A stretch of DNA of 64,000 bases. Origin: Clostridiales bacterium (GTDB lineage Bacteria; Bacillota; Clostridia; Christensenellales; Pumilibacteraceae). Of the stretch, positions 34,148 through 43,031 are shown piece after piece. The notes beneath the pieces are model-generated. The model was given only the letters and a program-made list of their open reading frames with translations, made no database searches and was not told the origin of the DNA. Every line of letters begins with the position of its first letter. Within the stretch, counting starts at the first letter, position 1. The DNA is taken from positions 29,734 to 93,733 of the forward strand of contig JAIDCZ010000007.1 in NCBI GenBank assembly GCA_029055565.1, in the 5' to 3' direction. The position numbers and the translations under genes were made by a program.

Positions 34148-35245
34148 TTATTTCTCCCCCGAAAACGGACTTTCCACAACCACCGCGTGCGATATGCAAG
34201 GAATGGTTTCGCCTTGATAACAGCTTTGCGTGCTCATAAGCGCACCGGTTGCCAAGTACGCTATGCGTTTGTACTCGCCGCTTAAAAGTTTTTCCATGAT
34301 AAACGAATTGAATATGGTCGCCGAGCAAGCGCAACCGCTACCGCCTTGATAGCACTTTTGATCGACGTCGTAAATTATATTGCCACAGTCTATATAGTTC
34401 TGTCCAAGCTTTATACCGCGGTCGAGCATCAGCTGGCGCAAAATATCCGAGCCGAGTTTGCCTAAGTCACCGGTAACTATCATGTCGAAGTCGTCCGCGT
34501 TAAATCCGGATTGCGTGAGCAGCGTGAACATGGTGTCCATAGCGGCCGGCGCCATTGCCGCGCCCATATTGTTAAGATCGTTTATGCCGTAGTCTGTAAT
34601 CAACCCCGGAATAGCCATTACTATTTTGGGGAATCTTTCTGTTTCCTTAGTGTTTTTGGACACGACGGACGCACCGGCGCCGGTTACGGTCCACTGCGCG
34701 TACGGCGGGCGTTGACAGCCATATTCCAATGGGTACCTAAACTGCCGCTCTGCCGTGGCAAAATGGCTGGAAGCCGCGCATACTACGTTGGTGAAGTACC
34801 CCGCGTCCACCAGAGTTGCGGAAAGCATAAGTCCTTCCGTCATAGTCGAACATGCACCGTATATGCCTATATGCGGCACGCCTATATCGCGAGCGGCGTA
34901 GCTGGACGTCGTCATTTGGTTGAGCAAGTCGCCCGAAATCATAACGTCTATATCATCGATTTTTAGCCGCGCGTCACGCACAGCACCGCGCACTGCCGTA
35001 TCGAACATTCGTATCTCGGCACGCTCAAACGTCTTTTCACCCATTTTGTCGTCTGTTTCGCATTTGTGAAAATACTTAGCTACCGGACCCTTGCTTTCTT
35101 TTTCGCCGACTACGCTCATTCGCCCTATTATGCGCGGCGTATTGTAAAACCGCATAACGCGCGGGCGCTTGCTAAATCCGGTCGGCGACGGCAGTTCGTC
35201 GGCGTTGCCGTTCGTAATAGATATAGGTTCGCTGTGTTTTATCAT
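34148..35245 (-). CDS. spoVAD: Stage V sporulation protein AD
   Basis: 365 residues with a thiolase-like fold: MISGDLLNQMTTSSYAARDIGVPHIGIYGACSTMTEGLMLSA is the characteristic core, with FNSFIMEKLL and GSGCACSATIF near the C-terminus. SpoVAD binds dipicolinic acid and is the cytosolic part of the SpoVA channel. It is separated by 1 base from spoVAC and by 2 bases from spoVAE. Confidence 0.96.
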   Translation of the reverse strand: MIKHSEPISITNGNADELPSPTGFSKRPRVMRFYNTPRIIGRMSVVGEKESKGPVAKYFHKCETDDKMGEKTFERAEIRMFDTAVRGAVRDARLKIDDIDVMISGDLLNQMTTSSYAARDIGVPHIGIYGACSTMTEGLMLSATLVDAGYFTNVVCAASSHFATAERQFRYPLEYGCQRPPYAQWTVTGAGASVVSKNTKETERFPKIVMAIPGLITDYGINDLNNMGAAMAPAAMDTMFTLLTQSGFNADDFDMIVTGDLGKLGSDILRQLMLDRGIKLGQNYIDCGNIIYDVDQKCYQGGSGCACSATIFNSFIMEKLLSGEYKRIAYLATGALMSTQSCYQGETIPCISHAVVVESPFSGEK

Positions 35246-35246
35246 A

Positions 35247-35717
35247 CTACATCCCCATAATCCATAGATTTATTAGGCCGGCCACGGTAGACCAAACGAT
35301 ACCGTTCACCACTACCGGACCGACTACGGAAAACAGCTTAACGCTCGTGCCGAATATCAATCCTTCGGTCTTGAACTCCATTGACGCGCTTGCCATAGCG
35401 TTGGCAAAGCCAGTTATAGGTAAAAACGATCCCGCACCGCCTTGCCGCGCAATTACGTCGAACACGCCGAGACCGGTAAGCAAAATGGCAACGGTAACGA
35501 GTACCATCGACGTAATGTTGCTAACCATATCGACAGGCATTGATGGCGATATGGCCTTAACTATATCGCCTATGCCTTGTCCGATCATGCACGTAATGCC
35601 GCCCACCACAAAGCTGTGGAACAGCGCCTTAACTATGTTGGTCTTGGGCGTAACCGTATCTACAAACTTGTTGTATCTGTCGTTACGCGCTTTTACAGCG
35701 TTAGTGCTTTCTGCCAT
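35247..35717 (-). CDS. spoVAC: Stage V sporulation protein AC
   Basis: 156 residues with a soluble N-terminus (about 30 residues) and four or five membrane segments (FVVGGITCMIGQGIGD, SMVLVTVAILLTGLGVFDVIA, FGTSVKLFSVVGPVVVNGIVWS). SpoVAC forms a mechanosensitive channel in the spore inner membrane. It is the first gene of a minimal spoVAC-spoVAD-spoVAE set; spoVAA, spoVAB and spoVAF are absent here. An AGGTAGG ribosome-binding site precedes the ATG. Confidence 0.95.
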   Translation of the reverse strand: MAESTNAVKARNDRYNKFVDTVTPKTNIVKALFHSFVVGGITCMIGQGIGDIVKAISPSMPVDMVSNITSMVLVTVAILLTGLGVFDVIARQGGAGSFLPITGFANAMASASMEFKTEGLIFGTSVKLFSVVGPVVVNGIVWSTVAGLINLWIMGM

Positions 35718-35829
35718 AATAATACCTACCTATGCTTTTCGGGAGTTTTGTTTTGCCGCGCCCACTGCTCACGCTCTGTAACGGAAATAAGTCCCTCGCC
35801 GATTTGTTCGTTTTGGTTTCTCATATTAG

Positions 35830-35859
35830 TAATTTGCCGAAAGGTAGTCGTTATTATTC
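35830..35859 (-). promoter_or_regulatory. Candidate sigma-G/sigma-F promoter of the spoVA operon
   Basis: -35 GAATA at 35859-35855, 18-base spacer, -10 CAAATTA at 35836-35830. This fits the sigma-G form (GHATR, CATHHTA) with one mismatch. It lies between the sigF terminator and spoVAC, where a forespore promoter is expected from B. subtilis. Read by eye only. Confidence 0.45.
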
Positions 35860-35865
35860 ATGGCA

Positions 35866-35891
35866 ATGAAAAATGCGGCAATTGGCCGCAT
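35866..35891 (-). terminator. Intrinsic terminator of the spoIIA-sigF operon
   Basis: Minus-strand stem ATGCGGC/GCCGCAT (35891-35885 and 35879-35873) with a 5-base loop, followed by TTTTT. It separates sigF from the spoVA operon. Confidence 0.8.
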
Positions 35892-35924
35892 TATATATTT
35901 AGATTGCACTTGCAAGCAAATAGC

Positions 35925-36638
35925 TTAATCACCATAGCGTGAGCGTATTCTGCCGAGAATCTTACTTTCCAGCCGAGATACTTGTACTTGCGATACCGAT
36001 AGCGCACGCGCAACCTCCGACTGCGTTTTGTCCGCAAAGTAGCGCAATAGAATAATTTTTTTGTCGCGCGGCGAAAGCTCGTTTATTATTTGCTTGAGCA
36101 TCATTTTATCCAGCTTTTCCTCCTCGTTTTCGGACGAAGGTAGTTTATCCATAAGCGTACGCCCGCTGTCGTCGTTGCTTTCGTATATCGAAACCGGATA
36201 GTGACACGAATCCATAATGAACACCGCTTCCGACGCTTCTATATCGAACTCCTTGGCTATAGTTTCGATCGTTGGCGATTCGCCGTGCTCTTTTTTGTAC
36301 TGTTCGGTGAACTTAGCTATCTTGATTGCGGCGGACTTTGTGCCGCGCGATACCTTGACCGGTCCGTCGTCGCGCAAAAAACGCTTGACCTCACCGGCTA
36401 TCATAGGTACGGCGTACGTGGAAAACCGCACTTCATACTCGAACGAAAAGTTTTTTATAGCCTTGATAAAGCCTACGCAACCGAGCTGGTACAAGTCGTC
36501 ATACTCCACGCCCTTATTTTTGTAACGGCGAATAACCGACTTTATCAGTGGCGAGTTGGCGGACAGTAACTGTTCGCTTGCGGCGCTATCGCCTTTTTGA
36601 GCGGCAGCTATTAAGTTTAGCGTGTCTTCTTTTTCCAA
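35925..36638 (-). CDS. sigF: RNA polymerase sigma-F factor
   Basis: 237 residues, forespore-specific sigma factor. Region 2 has NSPLIKSVIRRYKNKGVEYDDLYQLGCVGFIKA and FSFEYEVRFSTYAVPMIAGEVKRFLRDDG; region 3 follows, and region 4 has LSPRDKKIILLRYFADKTQSEVARALSVSQVQVSRLESKIL. The start is a TTG at 36638 preceded by AGAGG, overlapping spoIIAB by 22 bases, which couples its translation to its own anti-sigma factor. Confidence 0.96.
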   Translation of the reverse strand: MEKEDTLNLIAAAQKGDSAASEQLLSANSPLIKSVIRRYKNKGVEYDDLYQLGCVGFIKAIKNFSFEYEVRFSTYAVPMIAGEVKRFLRDDGPVKVSRGTKSAAIKIAKFTEQYKKEHGESPTIETIAKEFDIEASEAVFIMDSCHYPVSIYESNDDSGRTLMDKLPSSENEEEKLDKMMLKQIINELSPRDKKIILLRYFADKTQSEVARALSVSQVQVSRLESKILGRIRSRYGD

Positions 36639-37066
36639 TCCGCACCTCTAATCGTCTTTGTCATCGATACGACGGTACCGGTAGGCTCGTTTCGTTCTAC
36701 CGTAAGGCTGTCGGTAAACGATTCCATTACGGTAAAGCCCATGCCACTGCGTTCTTGTTCGGGCTTGGTGGTAAAGAACGGTTGCATTGCGCTATCCACG
36801 TCCTCTATGCCTATACCGACGTCCGATATGACGATATGTACGGAGTTGTCCGATATTGTTGTTGTTATGGTTATCTTGCCTTTTTGCGATTTGTCGGGGT
36901 ACGCGTGCACTATGCAGTTGGTAACCGCTTCCGACACAGCGGTTTTGATATCGTTTATTTGGTCGACCGTGGGATCGAGCGCAACGCAAAACGCCGCAAC
37001 GGTGTTGCGCGCAAACGCTTCGTTTTCGGTAACGGCGTCAAAAATAACAGTCATTTGGTTTTCCAT
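36617..37066 (-). CDS. spoIIAB: Anti-sigma-F factor / serine kinase SpoIIAB
   Basis: 149 residues of the GHKL fold. ATP-binding motifs: EAVTNCIVHAYP (N box), ISDVGIGIEDVDSA (G1) and SGMGFTVMESF (G2). It binds and inhibits sigma-F and phosphorylates SpoIIAA. It lies between spoIIAA (3-base gap) and sigF, the canonical order. Confidence 0.96.
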   Translation of the reverse strand: MENQMTVIFDAVTENEAFARNTVAAFCVALDPTVDQINDIKTAVSEAVTNCIVHAYPDKSQKGKITITTTISDNSVHIVISDVGIGIEDVDSAMQPFFTTKPEQERSGMGFTVMESFTDSLTVERNEPTGTVVSMTKTIRGADWKKKTR

Positions 37067-37069
37067 AAA

Positions 37070-37378
37070 TCAACCCGCCTTAGTCATAATCTCGTAAATA
37101 CCCGATAGCTTCAGAACCTTATCCACCGTCGGCGGCGGCGACTGAATGAATATAGGAATACCGCGCGGCTTAAGCCGCTTGTACCTACCTATAAGTACGC
37201 CAATGCCCGTTGAATCCATAAAGTCCAAATCGGACATATCAATATACACTCGTTTAACAACGTCGCCGTCGGTAAGCATGTCTATGGTGGTGCGAACGTA
37301 CGCGCTGTGGTGTTCGTCCAACTCCCCGCACAGCTTTACGTACAGCGTATCGGATTTTTTGTAATGCTCTATTGTCAT
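37070..37378 (-). CDS. spoIIAA: Anti-sigma-F factor antagonist SpoIIAA
   Basis: 102-residue STAS-domain protein. The phosphorylation site is Ser56 in FMDSTGIGVLIG, equivalent to Ser58 in B. subtilis. The dephosphorylated form releases sigma-F from SpoIIAB; the phosphatase SpoIIE is not in the window. AGGAG lies 9 bases before the ATG. A strong intrinsic terminator lies only about 25 bases upstream of the start codon, and no sigma-H promoter could be recognised. Confidence 0.96.
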   Translation of the reverse strand: MTIEHYKKSDTLYVKLCGELDEHHSAYVRTTIDMLTDGDVVKRVYIDMSDLDFMDSTGIGVLIGRYKRLKPRGIPIFIQSPPPTVDKVLKLSGIYEIMTKAG

Positions 37379-37403
37379 AATTCAAACTCCTAATAAATAA
37401 TAG

Positions 37404-37434
37404 CAAAAAAAATACGGACAATTTTGTCCGTATT
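37404..37434 (-). terminator. Strong intrinsic terminator directly upstream of spoIIAA
   Basis: An 11-bp perfect repeat AATACGGACAA/TTGTCCGTATT (37434-37424 with 37421-37411) followed on the minus strand by eight T. It may simply end the acetyltransferase transcript (stop at 37502), or act as an attenuator of spoIIA if the promoter lies upstream of it. Confidence 0.9.
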
Positions 37435-37501
37435 TGTCGTTAAAAAAATTAAGTTAGCGAATACTTGATTCACCAAATATTAGATAAATTGAAATTGATC
37501 G

Positions 37502-37942
37502 TTAGGTATCTATTCTTACGAACTCTACAAGAGTTTTATTGCGGTAAACTATATCTTCCCTTGTAGTAAAACCCATCTTTTCCCAAAAATCGTTTCCGTC
37601 CTTATTTCTGCCGAATACAACCAAAGCAACTTTGTTTATGCCTAAATTCTTTACGGCAGAAAGTGCGGTATCTACTAATGTTTTAGCAATTCCATGCTTT
37701 CTATAATCAGGGTGTACGGCAGTATGGTATATATACCCTCGCCGTCCATCAGTACCAACCATTATCGCGCCGACAATGCGTTCATCAACCAATGCAACAA
37801 AACACGTTTCGGGATTGCGTTCAAGAAATCTTGCAATACCGTCTTTTGTGTCGTCAAGATTGTTCAACCCCATACCCGCGCACGAAAGCCACAGTGAATA
37901 TATTTCGTCATAATCTGCGATTGTCATTTTTCTAATCTGCAT
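37502..37942 (-). CDS. GNAT-family N-acetyltransferase
   Basis: 146 residues. The acetyl-CoA binding motif is RKHGIAKTLVDTAL (motif A), preceded by GYIYHTAVHPDYR and followed by KVALVVFGRNKDGNDFWEKMGFTTRED. The substrate is unknown. It has its own promoter and is flanked by terminators on both sides, so it is a single-gene unit between rny and spoIIA. Confidence 0.9.
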   Translation of the reverse strand: MQIRKMTIADYDEIYSLWLSCAGMGLNNLDDTKDGIARFLERNPETCFVALVDERIVGAIMVGTDGRRGYIYHTAVHPDYRKHGIAKTLVDTALSAVKNLGINKVALVVFGRNKDGNDFWEKMGFTTREDIVYRNKTLVEFVRIDT

Positions 37943-37975
37943 AAATAATTACCTATAAATTATTGTTTATAATAC

Positions 37976-38004
37976 ATTATACCAAATACCAATAAAAAAA
38001 GCAA
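37976..38004 (-). promoter_or_regulatory. Promoter of the GNAT gene, embedded in the rny terminator
   Basis: -35 TTGCTT at 38004-37999, 17-base spacer, -10 TATAAT at 37981-37976 with extended TGG. The -35 hexamer coincides with the 3' arm of the rny terminator stem. Confidence 0.7.
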
Positions 38005-38028
38005 GAACTGTTTATTACGTTCTTACTT
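37994..38028 (-). terminator. Intrinsic terminator of rny
   Basis: Minus-strand stem AAGTAAGAAC with GTTCTTGCTT (38028-38019 and 38008-37999; one U-G pair), loop of 10, followed by TTTTT. It lies 14 bases after the rny stop codon. Confidence 0.82.
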
Positions 38029-38041
38029 TTGATAATTATAT

Positions 38042-39625
38042 TTATTTTGCGTATTCCACAGCGCGGGTTTCGCGGATTACGTTTACCTTGATTTGTCCGG
38101 GATACTGCATATCTTGTTCGATTTGCTTTGCTATCTCTTTGGACATATACATGGCTTGAACGTCGTCCACGACCTCGGGCTTGACGATTATGCGTATCTC
38201 GCGGCCGGCCTGTACGGCAAACGACTTTTCCACGCCCTCGAAGCCGTTGGCGATTTCCTCAAGCTTTTCAAGGCGTTTTACGTAGTTATCCAGCGATTCG
38301 CGGCGTGCACCGGGGCGTGCACCTGATATTGCGTCCGCGCACTGAACGATAACGGCCTCAATCGTTTCCGGATCGACGTCGTTGTGGTGCGCCGCGATAC
38401 AGTGAACAACCTCCTTGCTCTCCTTGTACTTTTTGGCGACGTCCACGCCTATCGATACGTGCGTGCCGTCCATCTCGTGGTCGAGCGCCTTACCTATATC
38501 GTGCAACAGTCCGGCACGTTTGCAAAGCGCCACGTTTGCGCCAAGCTCTGCCGCCATAATGCCGGCAAGGTGCGAAGCCTCTATGGAGTGGCGAAGTACG
38601 TTTTGGCCGTAGCTGGTACGGAAGCGAAGTCTGCCGAGTATTTTTGCAAGATCGGGATTGAGTCCGAATACGCCCGTTTCGTACATAGCGTTTTCGCCCG
38701 CTTCCTTAATTTTTACGTCTACTTCCTTTTGCGCTTTTTCTACCAAATCCTCTATCCTACCGGGGTGTATACGACCGTCGCTGATAAGCTTTTCCAGCGC
38801 TATACGCGCTACTTCTCGGCGAACCGGATCGAAGCAAGAAAGCACTACCGCTTCGGGAGTATCGTCTATAATAAGATCGCAACCGGTAGCCGTTTCGAGC
38901 GCGCGAATGTTGCGGCCCTCTCTACCTATAATTCTGCCCTTCATTTCGTCGTTGGGCAACGCAACGGTGGATACGGTGATTTCCGAGCTGTGATCTACGG
39001 CGCAACGCTGTACGGCAAGCGCCACAATCTTTTGCGCGCGCTTATCCGCTTCTTCCTTAGCCTCGGCGTCAATTTCGCGTACCATTTTGGCGGCGTCGTG
39101 TTTGGCTTCGTCGCGGATAGCTTCTATAAGCTGCGACTTGGCTTCGTCCTTAGACATACCGGCCACATGCTGAATTTCATCCAGAATGCGGGCGTTGGCG
39201 CTTTGAAGTTCGGCTTTCAGCTTGTCCGCTTCGGCGTGCTTTTGCGCAAGCGCCGCTTTTTGCGCGTCCAAATCGTCCGATTTTTTGTCGAGCATTTGCT
39301 CCTTTTTGTCTAACGTTTCCTCACGCTGAATAATGCGTTGTTCGGATCGGGATATACCCGCTTGCTTTTCGCGCAACTCTTTTTCTTGTGCGCTACGTTC
39401 TTTTTCCAGCTCTTCTCTTGCCTCGCGCGTTGCTGTTTTGCGCATTTCTTTTACTTCGTTTACGGCGTCTTCCAACATCTTGTTAGCGGCTTGTTTCGTC
39501 GCGCCTAACTTTTTTTCGCGGAACATGCGGTAACCGAAATAACCGCAAAACGCCCCGACGATCAAAGCTACGATTGGCAAAACAATGGCTAAAATAAACG
39601 CCGTACTTGCACAAAGTAGGGTCAT
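38042..39625 (-). CDS. rny: Ribonuclease Y
   Basis: About 527 residues from ATG 39625, which has AGGAGAG 8 bases upstream. An N-terminal membrane anchor (about residues 6-30) is followed by a long coiled coil (about 35-200), a KH domain ([30 protein letters not shown]) and an HD domain ([36 protein letters not shown]). It is the main membrane-bound endoribonuclease that starts mRNA decay in Firmicutes. Confidence 0.97.
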   Translation of the reverse strand: MTLLCASTAFILAIVLPIVALIVGAFCGYFGYRMFREKKLGATKQAANKMLEDAVNEVKEMRKTATREAREELEKERSAQEKELREKQAGISRSEQRIIQREETLDKKEQMLDKKSDDLDAQKAALAQKHAEADKLKAELQSANARILDEIQHVAGMSKDEAKSQLIEAIRDEAKHDAAKMVREIDAEAKEEADKRAQKIVALAVQRCAVDHSSEITVSTVALPNDEMKGRIIGREGRNIRALETATGCDLIIDDTPEAVVLSCFDPVRREVARIALEKLISDGRIHPGRIEDLVEKAQKEVDVKIKEAGENAMYETGVFGLNPDLAKILGRLRFRTSYGQNVLRHSIEASHLAGIMAAELGANVALCKRAGLLHDIGKALDHEMDGTHVSIGVDVAKKYKESKEVVHCIAAHHNDVDPETIEAVIVQCADAISGARPGARRESLDNYVKRLEKLEEIANGFEGVEKSFAVQAGREIRIIVKPEVVDDVQAMYMSKEIAKQIEQDMQYPGQIKVNVIRETRAVEYAK

Positions 39626-39733
39626 GGTGCATTCTCTCCTTTTAATACTTTTGTATGTTAATAAAGCTTTATGATTAACCGAAACCAAAGTTCGGCAAAC
39701 AATCCACTGCGGTACCCATACTGTACCGATTAT

Positions 39734-39763
39734 ATTTTAACACTAACCTAACGAATAAGTCAA
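39734..39763 (-). promoter_or_regulatory. Sigma-A-type promoter of rny
   Basis: -35 TTGACT at 39763-39758, 18-base spacer, -10 TAAAAT at 39739-39734 with extended TGT. The -35 lies six bases after the comF stop codon. Confidence 0.7.
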
Positions 39764-39768
39764 GTTAT

Positions 39769-40512
39769 TTATCTGCGAAAATCGGTTATATTTTGCGTCG
39801 GTTTGTCTAAAATCGGGCGTTCTGGCACGGACGCAAACGTAAGCACATACACCACTTTTGCGCCCGCGCGCTTTAGCACCCTACTGCATTCGTCGGCTGT
39901 CGATCCGGTAGTCATAACGTCGTCCACCAAAACGACGTGATCGGGCGGCGTGCATACCGCACTGAACGAGTCCTTTAGATTTTCAAGTCGCGCCGACCTA
40001 TTAAGCTTTGCTTGGTTTGGAGTTTTGACAGATTTCTCAAGCAAAGTTTTGCACGGCAAATCCACGCGTTCGGCAAGCTCTCGCGCCAACAATTCGGCTT
40101 GGTTGTAGCCACGCTTTTTCTGCCGCGACTTGTGCATTGGAACGTACGTAATGCAATCAGCTTGCCAATCTGACAGCAATAACACGTCGAGCAAATATTG
40201 ACTCAACGTGTTAGCTAAATATCTGGCATTGCCGTATTTTAATTTATATACTAAATTTTTTGCACTGCCGTCGTAGCTGACGGCCGATCTCGCTTCGTCA
40301 AAGTGCAACGATTGACTACTGCACTCGTCGCAATAGTCGCCTATACCTATCTTGTGCCTACCGCAACGCAAGCAAAAATTATCGTTGATAACGAGCTTGC
40401 AATCCTCGCACAAGCCGTAACGGTTGGGGCGCATTTCCTTGCCGCAAACGATACACTTGATATCGTTAGGAAACAGCAAGCTGATTATTTCGTTTTTGAC
40501 GGAAAGCTTCAA
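39769..40512 (-). CDS. ComF-family protein (phosphoribosyltransferase fold)
   Basis: 247 residues. An N-terminal zinc region has CIVCGKEM, CEDCK, CLRCG and CDEC; the C-terminal phosphoribosyltransferase-like domain has YVPMHKSRQKKRGYNQAELLA and the PRPP loop VVLVDDVMTTGSTADEC. ComFC is required for DNA uptake in competent Firmicutes, but homologues occur in many non-competent species. It starts 1 base after the ackA stop. Confidence 0.9.
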   Translation of the reverse strand: MKLSVKNEIISLLFPNDIKCIVCGKEMRPNRYGLCEDCKLVINDNFCLRCGRHKIGIGDYCDECSSQSLHFDEARSAVSYDGSAKNLVYKLKYGNARYLANTLSQYLLDVLLLSDWQADCITYVPMHKSRQKKRGYNQAELLARELAERVDLPCKTLLEKSVKTPNQAKLNRSARLENLKDSFSAVCTPPDHVVLVDDVMTTGSTADECSRVLKRAGAKVVYVLTFASVPERPILDKPTQNITDFRR

Positions 40513-40513
40513 T

Positions 40514-41707
40514 CTATTTATCGTCTTTGTGCTTTAAGGTTTCGCGTGCTATATACAATTCCTCGTTGGTGGGAATAACGTAAACCTTAACCTTGGAATC
40601 GGGCGTGGAAATAAGCATTTCCTCGTCGCGCGGCAAATCGTAATTCTTTTTGTTGTCGAGCTTAAGCCCCAAAAATTCCATATCTTTGCAAACGGCTTCG
40701 CGCACGCATTCGGTATGCTCGCCTATTCCGCCGGTAAATACCAAGCAGTCCAGTCCGCCCATTGCCGCGGCGTACGAACCTACGTATTTTTTGACGCGGT
40801 AGCTGAACATATCGAGCGCAAGGATTGCACGCGGATTTTTTTCTTTGGCAGCCTTTTCCAAATCGCGGAAATCGGAGCTTACGCCGCTTATGCCCTTAAC
40901 GCCGCAATGCTTGTTAAGATAGTCGGTCATTTTATGGATATCGTAGCCTTTTTTATCCATAAGGTATTCCAACGCCGCGGGGTCGATATCGCCGCTACGC
41001 GTGCCCATAATAAGACCCTCGAGCGGAGTCAAGCCCATAGAAGTATCAACGCACTTGCCGTTCTTTACTGCGCTTATGCTGGCGCCGTTGCCAAGGTGGC
41101 AAACGATGGTTTTGATCTTGTCCGTACCGCAAAGCGCCGAGGCTCTGCCGGATACGTACGCGTGGCTCGTGCCGTGAAAGCCGTACTTGCGCACTTTGTA
41201 CTTTTTGTAATCGTCGTAATCAATGCCGTACATGTACGCGTACTCGGGCATCGTCGAGTGGAACGTCGTGTCGAAAACTGCTACCATCGGCGCGTTGGGC
41301 ATGGCGTCTTGGCACGCTTTAATACCCATAATATTAGCCGGCATGTGCAGAGGGCCGAGATCGGTATTCGATTCGATAAGCTTTAGCGTTTTGGGCGTTA
41401 CAAGCACCGAATCGTTAAAGTTTTCGCCGGCGTGCAGTACGCGGTGACCGACTGCCGCTATCTCCGACATATCGGAAATAACGCCGTGCTTTGCGTCGAC
41501 AAGCGCGTCCAATACGTACTTGATAGCTTCCTTATGCGTGGGCATTTCGGCCTTGATTTCGACCGCAATTTTTCCTTTATGGTTAAGGACGGAATTATCC
41601 ATCCCTATGCGTTCGCAAACGCCCTTTGCCAAAACGGCTTGTGTTTCGATTTCGATAAGCTGATACTTTAGCGACGAGCTACCAGCATTTATAACAAGTA
41701 TCTTCAT
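40514..41707 (-). CDS. ackA: Acetate kinase
   Basis: 397 residues, full length. Motifs: [13 protein letters not shown] (phosphate 1), [33 protein letters not shown], and [14 protein letters not shown]. It makes ATP and acetate from acetyl phosphate, completing the pathway started by Pta (22.1-23.1 kb). Followed by comF in the same transcript. Confidence 0.97.
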   Translation of the reverse strand: MKILVINAGSSSLKYQLIEIETQAVLAKGVCERIGMDNSVLNHKGKIAVEIKAEMPTHKEAIKYVLDALVDAKHGVISDMSEIAAVGHRVLHAGENFNDSVLVTPKTLKLIESNTDLGPLHMPANIMGIKACQDAMPNAPMVAVFDTTFHSTMPEYAYMYGIDYDDYKKYKVRKYGFHGTSHAYVSGRASALCGTDKIKTIVCHLGNGASISAVKNGKCVDTSMGLTPLEGLIMGTRSGDIDPAALEYLMDKKGYDIHKMTDYLNKHCGVKGISGVSSDFRDLEKAAKEKNPRAILALDMFSYRVKKYVGSYAAAMGGLDCLVFTGGIGEHTECVREAVCKDMEFLGLKLDNKKNYDLPRDEEMLISTPDSKVKVYVIPTNEELYIARETLKHKDDK

Positions 41708-41719
41708 AGTACCTCCGTA

Positions 41720-41750
41720 AACACAAACAACCGCCGAATAAAATCGGCGG
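41720..41750 (-). terminator. Intrinsic terminator after dnaJ
   Basis: Minus-strand stem CCGCCGA/TCGGCGG (41750-41744 and 41737-41731), 6-base loop, followed by TTGTTTGTGTTT. It ends the hrcA-grpE-dnaK-dnaJ operon just before ackA. Confidence 0.75.
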
Positions 41751-41769
41751 CATTTGTTTTTGGTTAAAT

Positions 41770-42882
41770 TTATTTTTTCAAGAATTCCCGAGCTTTGTCG
41801 TATTGTTCGGGTTTAAGGCTTTCGTGAAGCTCTTTGATTTTTTGCCGTTGAGATTTATCGAGATTTCTGGGCAATTCTATATCGATAGTAACGAGCAAAT
41901 CGCCTTTCAACTGCTTTTTGGGGTTTTCAAGGCCTTGTTCTTTCAGCTTAAAGGTCATACCGCTCTGCGCGCCCTCGGGCAAAGTAAACGCTATTTTGTT
42001 GCCCTTGAGTGCGGGTACGAGCACCTTATCGCCCAGCAACGCTTGAGTAAACGATACCGGAATATCCACAAGCAAATCCAAGCCTTTGCGACGGAAAAGC
42101 TTGTGCGGCATAACCGAAACATTCAAAATAAGATTGCCAGCTTTGGCGCCAGTTCTGGTGCGCTCACCCTCGTTGGGAATGGTAAGAGTCGTATTAGGCT
42201 CGATACCCGCGGGGAAGGTTATGCGCAAGTTGGAATTTTTGCGCAGTGAACCGCGCCCGCCGCAAGTCGTGCAAGGCTCTTTAACTATTCTACCACTTCC
42301 GCCGCAGACGTTACACGGCTTCATGCTAACCACTCGGCCGAACGGCGTTTCTTGCGCGTAACGAACTTTGCCCGAACCGCCGCAGTTGGTACACTTGACA
42401 AACTGCGTGCCGTTTTTTGCACCGGTACCGCGGCAAGCCGCACAAGGCTCAAACCTATTTACGGTTATCTCCTTTTGCGTACCGAACGCCGCTTCCTCAA
42501 AGGTAAGCGTAACGTTAAGACCTATATCACCGGGATTGCCGTGCGGTGCGCCATGCTCGTTGCCGAACATGTTGACGAATTCGTCAAAGAAGCTGTTGCC
42601 GCCACCACGCGCGCCACCGGCGCCTTGACCGCCACCGGGGCCGCCGGCCCCACCGAATGCACTGCCGCCACCCGCTTGAGCGGCGTCGTACTCGGAGCGC
42701 TTTTGCGGGTCGGAAAGCGTTTCGTACGCTTCGTTTACCTCTTTGAACTTATTTGCCGCGGCTTCGTCGCCGGGATGCAAGTCGGGGTGATATTGACGCG
42801 CAAGCTTACGGAAAGCCGATTTAAGCTCCTCGTCGGTAGCGGTTTTGCTCACACCCAACGTTTCATAATAATTCTTAGCCAT
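41770..42882 (-). CDS. dnaJ: Chaperone protein DnaJ
   Basis: 370 residues, type I DnaJ. The J domain has the HPD tripeptide in [11 protein letters not shown]; a Gly-rich linker (about residues 72-97) follows; four CxxCxGxG zinc repeats ([32 protein letters not shown]) precede the substrate-binding barrels. It stimulates DnaK ATPase. It lies 149 bases after dnaK, across a structured intergenic RNA. Confidence 0.97.
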   Translation of the reverse strand: MAKNYYETLGVSKTATDEELKSAFRKLARQYHPDLHPGDEAAANKFKEVNEAYETLSDPQKRSEYDAAQAGGGSAFGGAGGPGGGQGAGGARGGGNSFFDEFVNMFGNEHGAPHGNPGDIGLNVTLTFEEAAFGTQKEITVNRFEPCAACRGTGAKNGTQFVKCTNCGGSGKVRYAQETPFGRVVSMKPCNVCGGSGRIVKEPCTTCGGRGSLRKNSNLRITFPAGIEPNTTLTIPNEGERTRTGAKAGNLILNVSVMPHKLFRRKGLDLLVDIPVSFTQALLGDKVLVPALKGNKIAFTLPEGAQSGMTFKLKEQGLENPKKQLKGDLLVTIDIELPRNLDKSQRQKIKELHESLKPEQYDKAREFLKK

Positions 42883-42914
42883 TCTTTACTCCGCAATCTC
42901 GAAAGATGCTGTTG

Positions 42915-43012
42915 AACCGATATTATATTACGCCGCGCAAGTCGTTGCCACGCAAATGCGTATCGGTTAGTTATATAATACCGCAACAAGAGCCGTTGTA
43001 GGCTCCTGTTGC
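42915..43012 (-). other. Structured dnaK-dnaJ intergenic RNA (two hairpins)
   Basis: On the minus strand a 12-bp stem GCAACAGGAGCC/GGCTCTTGTTGC (43012-43001 with 42994-42983, one G-U pair) is followed by a longer-range pair AACCGATA/TATCGGTT (42968-42961 with 42922-42915) that encloses a small ACGC-ATTT-GCGT hairpin. The first stem has no strong U run, so it may be a weak terminator or a processing and stability element setting the DnaK:DnaJ ratio. Confidence 0.6.
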
Positions 43013-43031
43013 AGTACCGTTATCGATTGAA

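Noticed and set aside
35726..35824. 32-codon minus-strand frame just upstream of spoVAC
   Set aside because: It starts at ATG and ends 8 bases before spoVAC, but it has no ribosome-binding site and the predicted sigma-G start falls on its first codon. I could not support it as a gene.
38384..39313. 309-codon plus-strand open frame
   Set aside because: Antisense to the coding part of rny, with no ribosome-binding site or recognisable domain.
42882..42960. Separate promoter for dnaJ
   Set aside because: A TATAAT-like string lies near 42922-42930 on the minus strand, but no acceptable -35 stands 16-18 bases upstream, and it overlaps the long-range stem.
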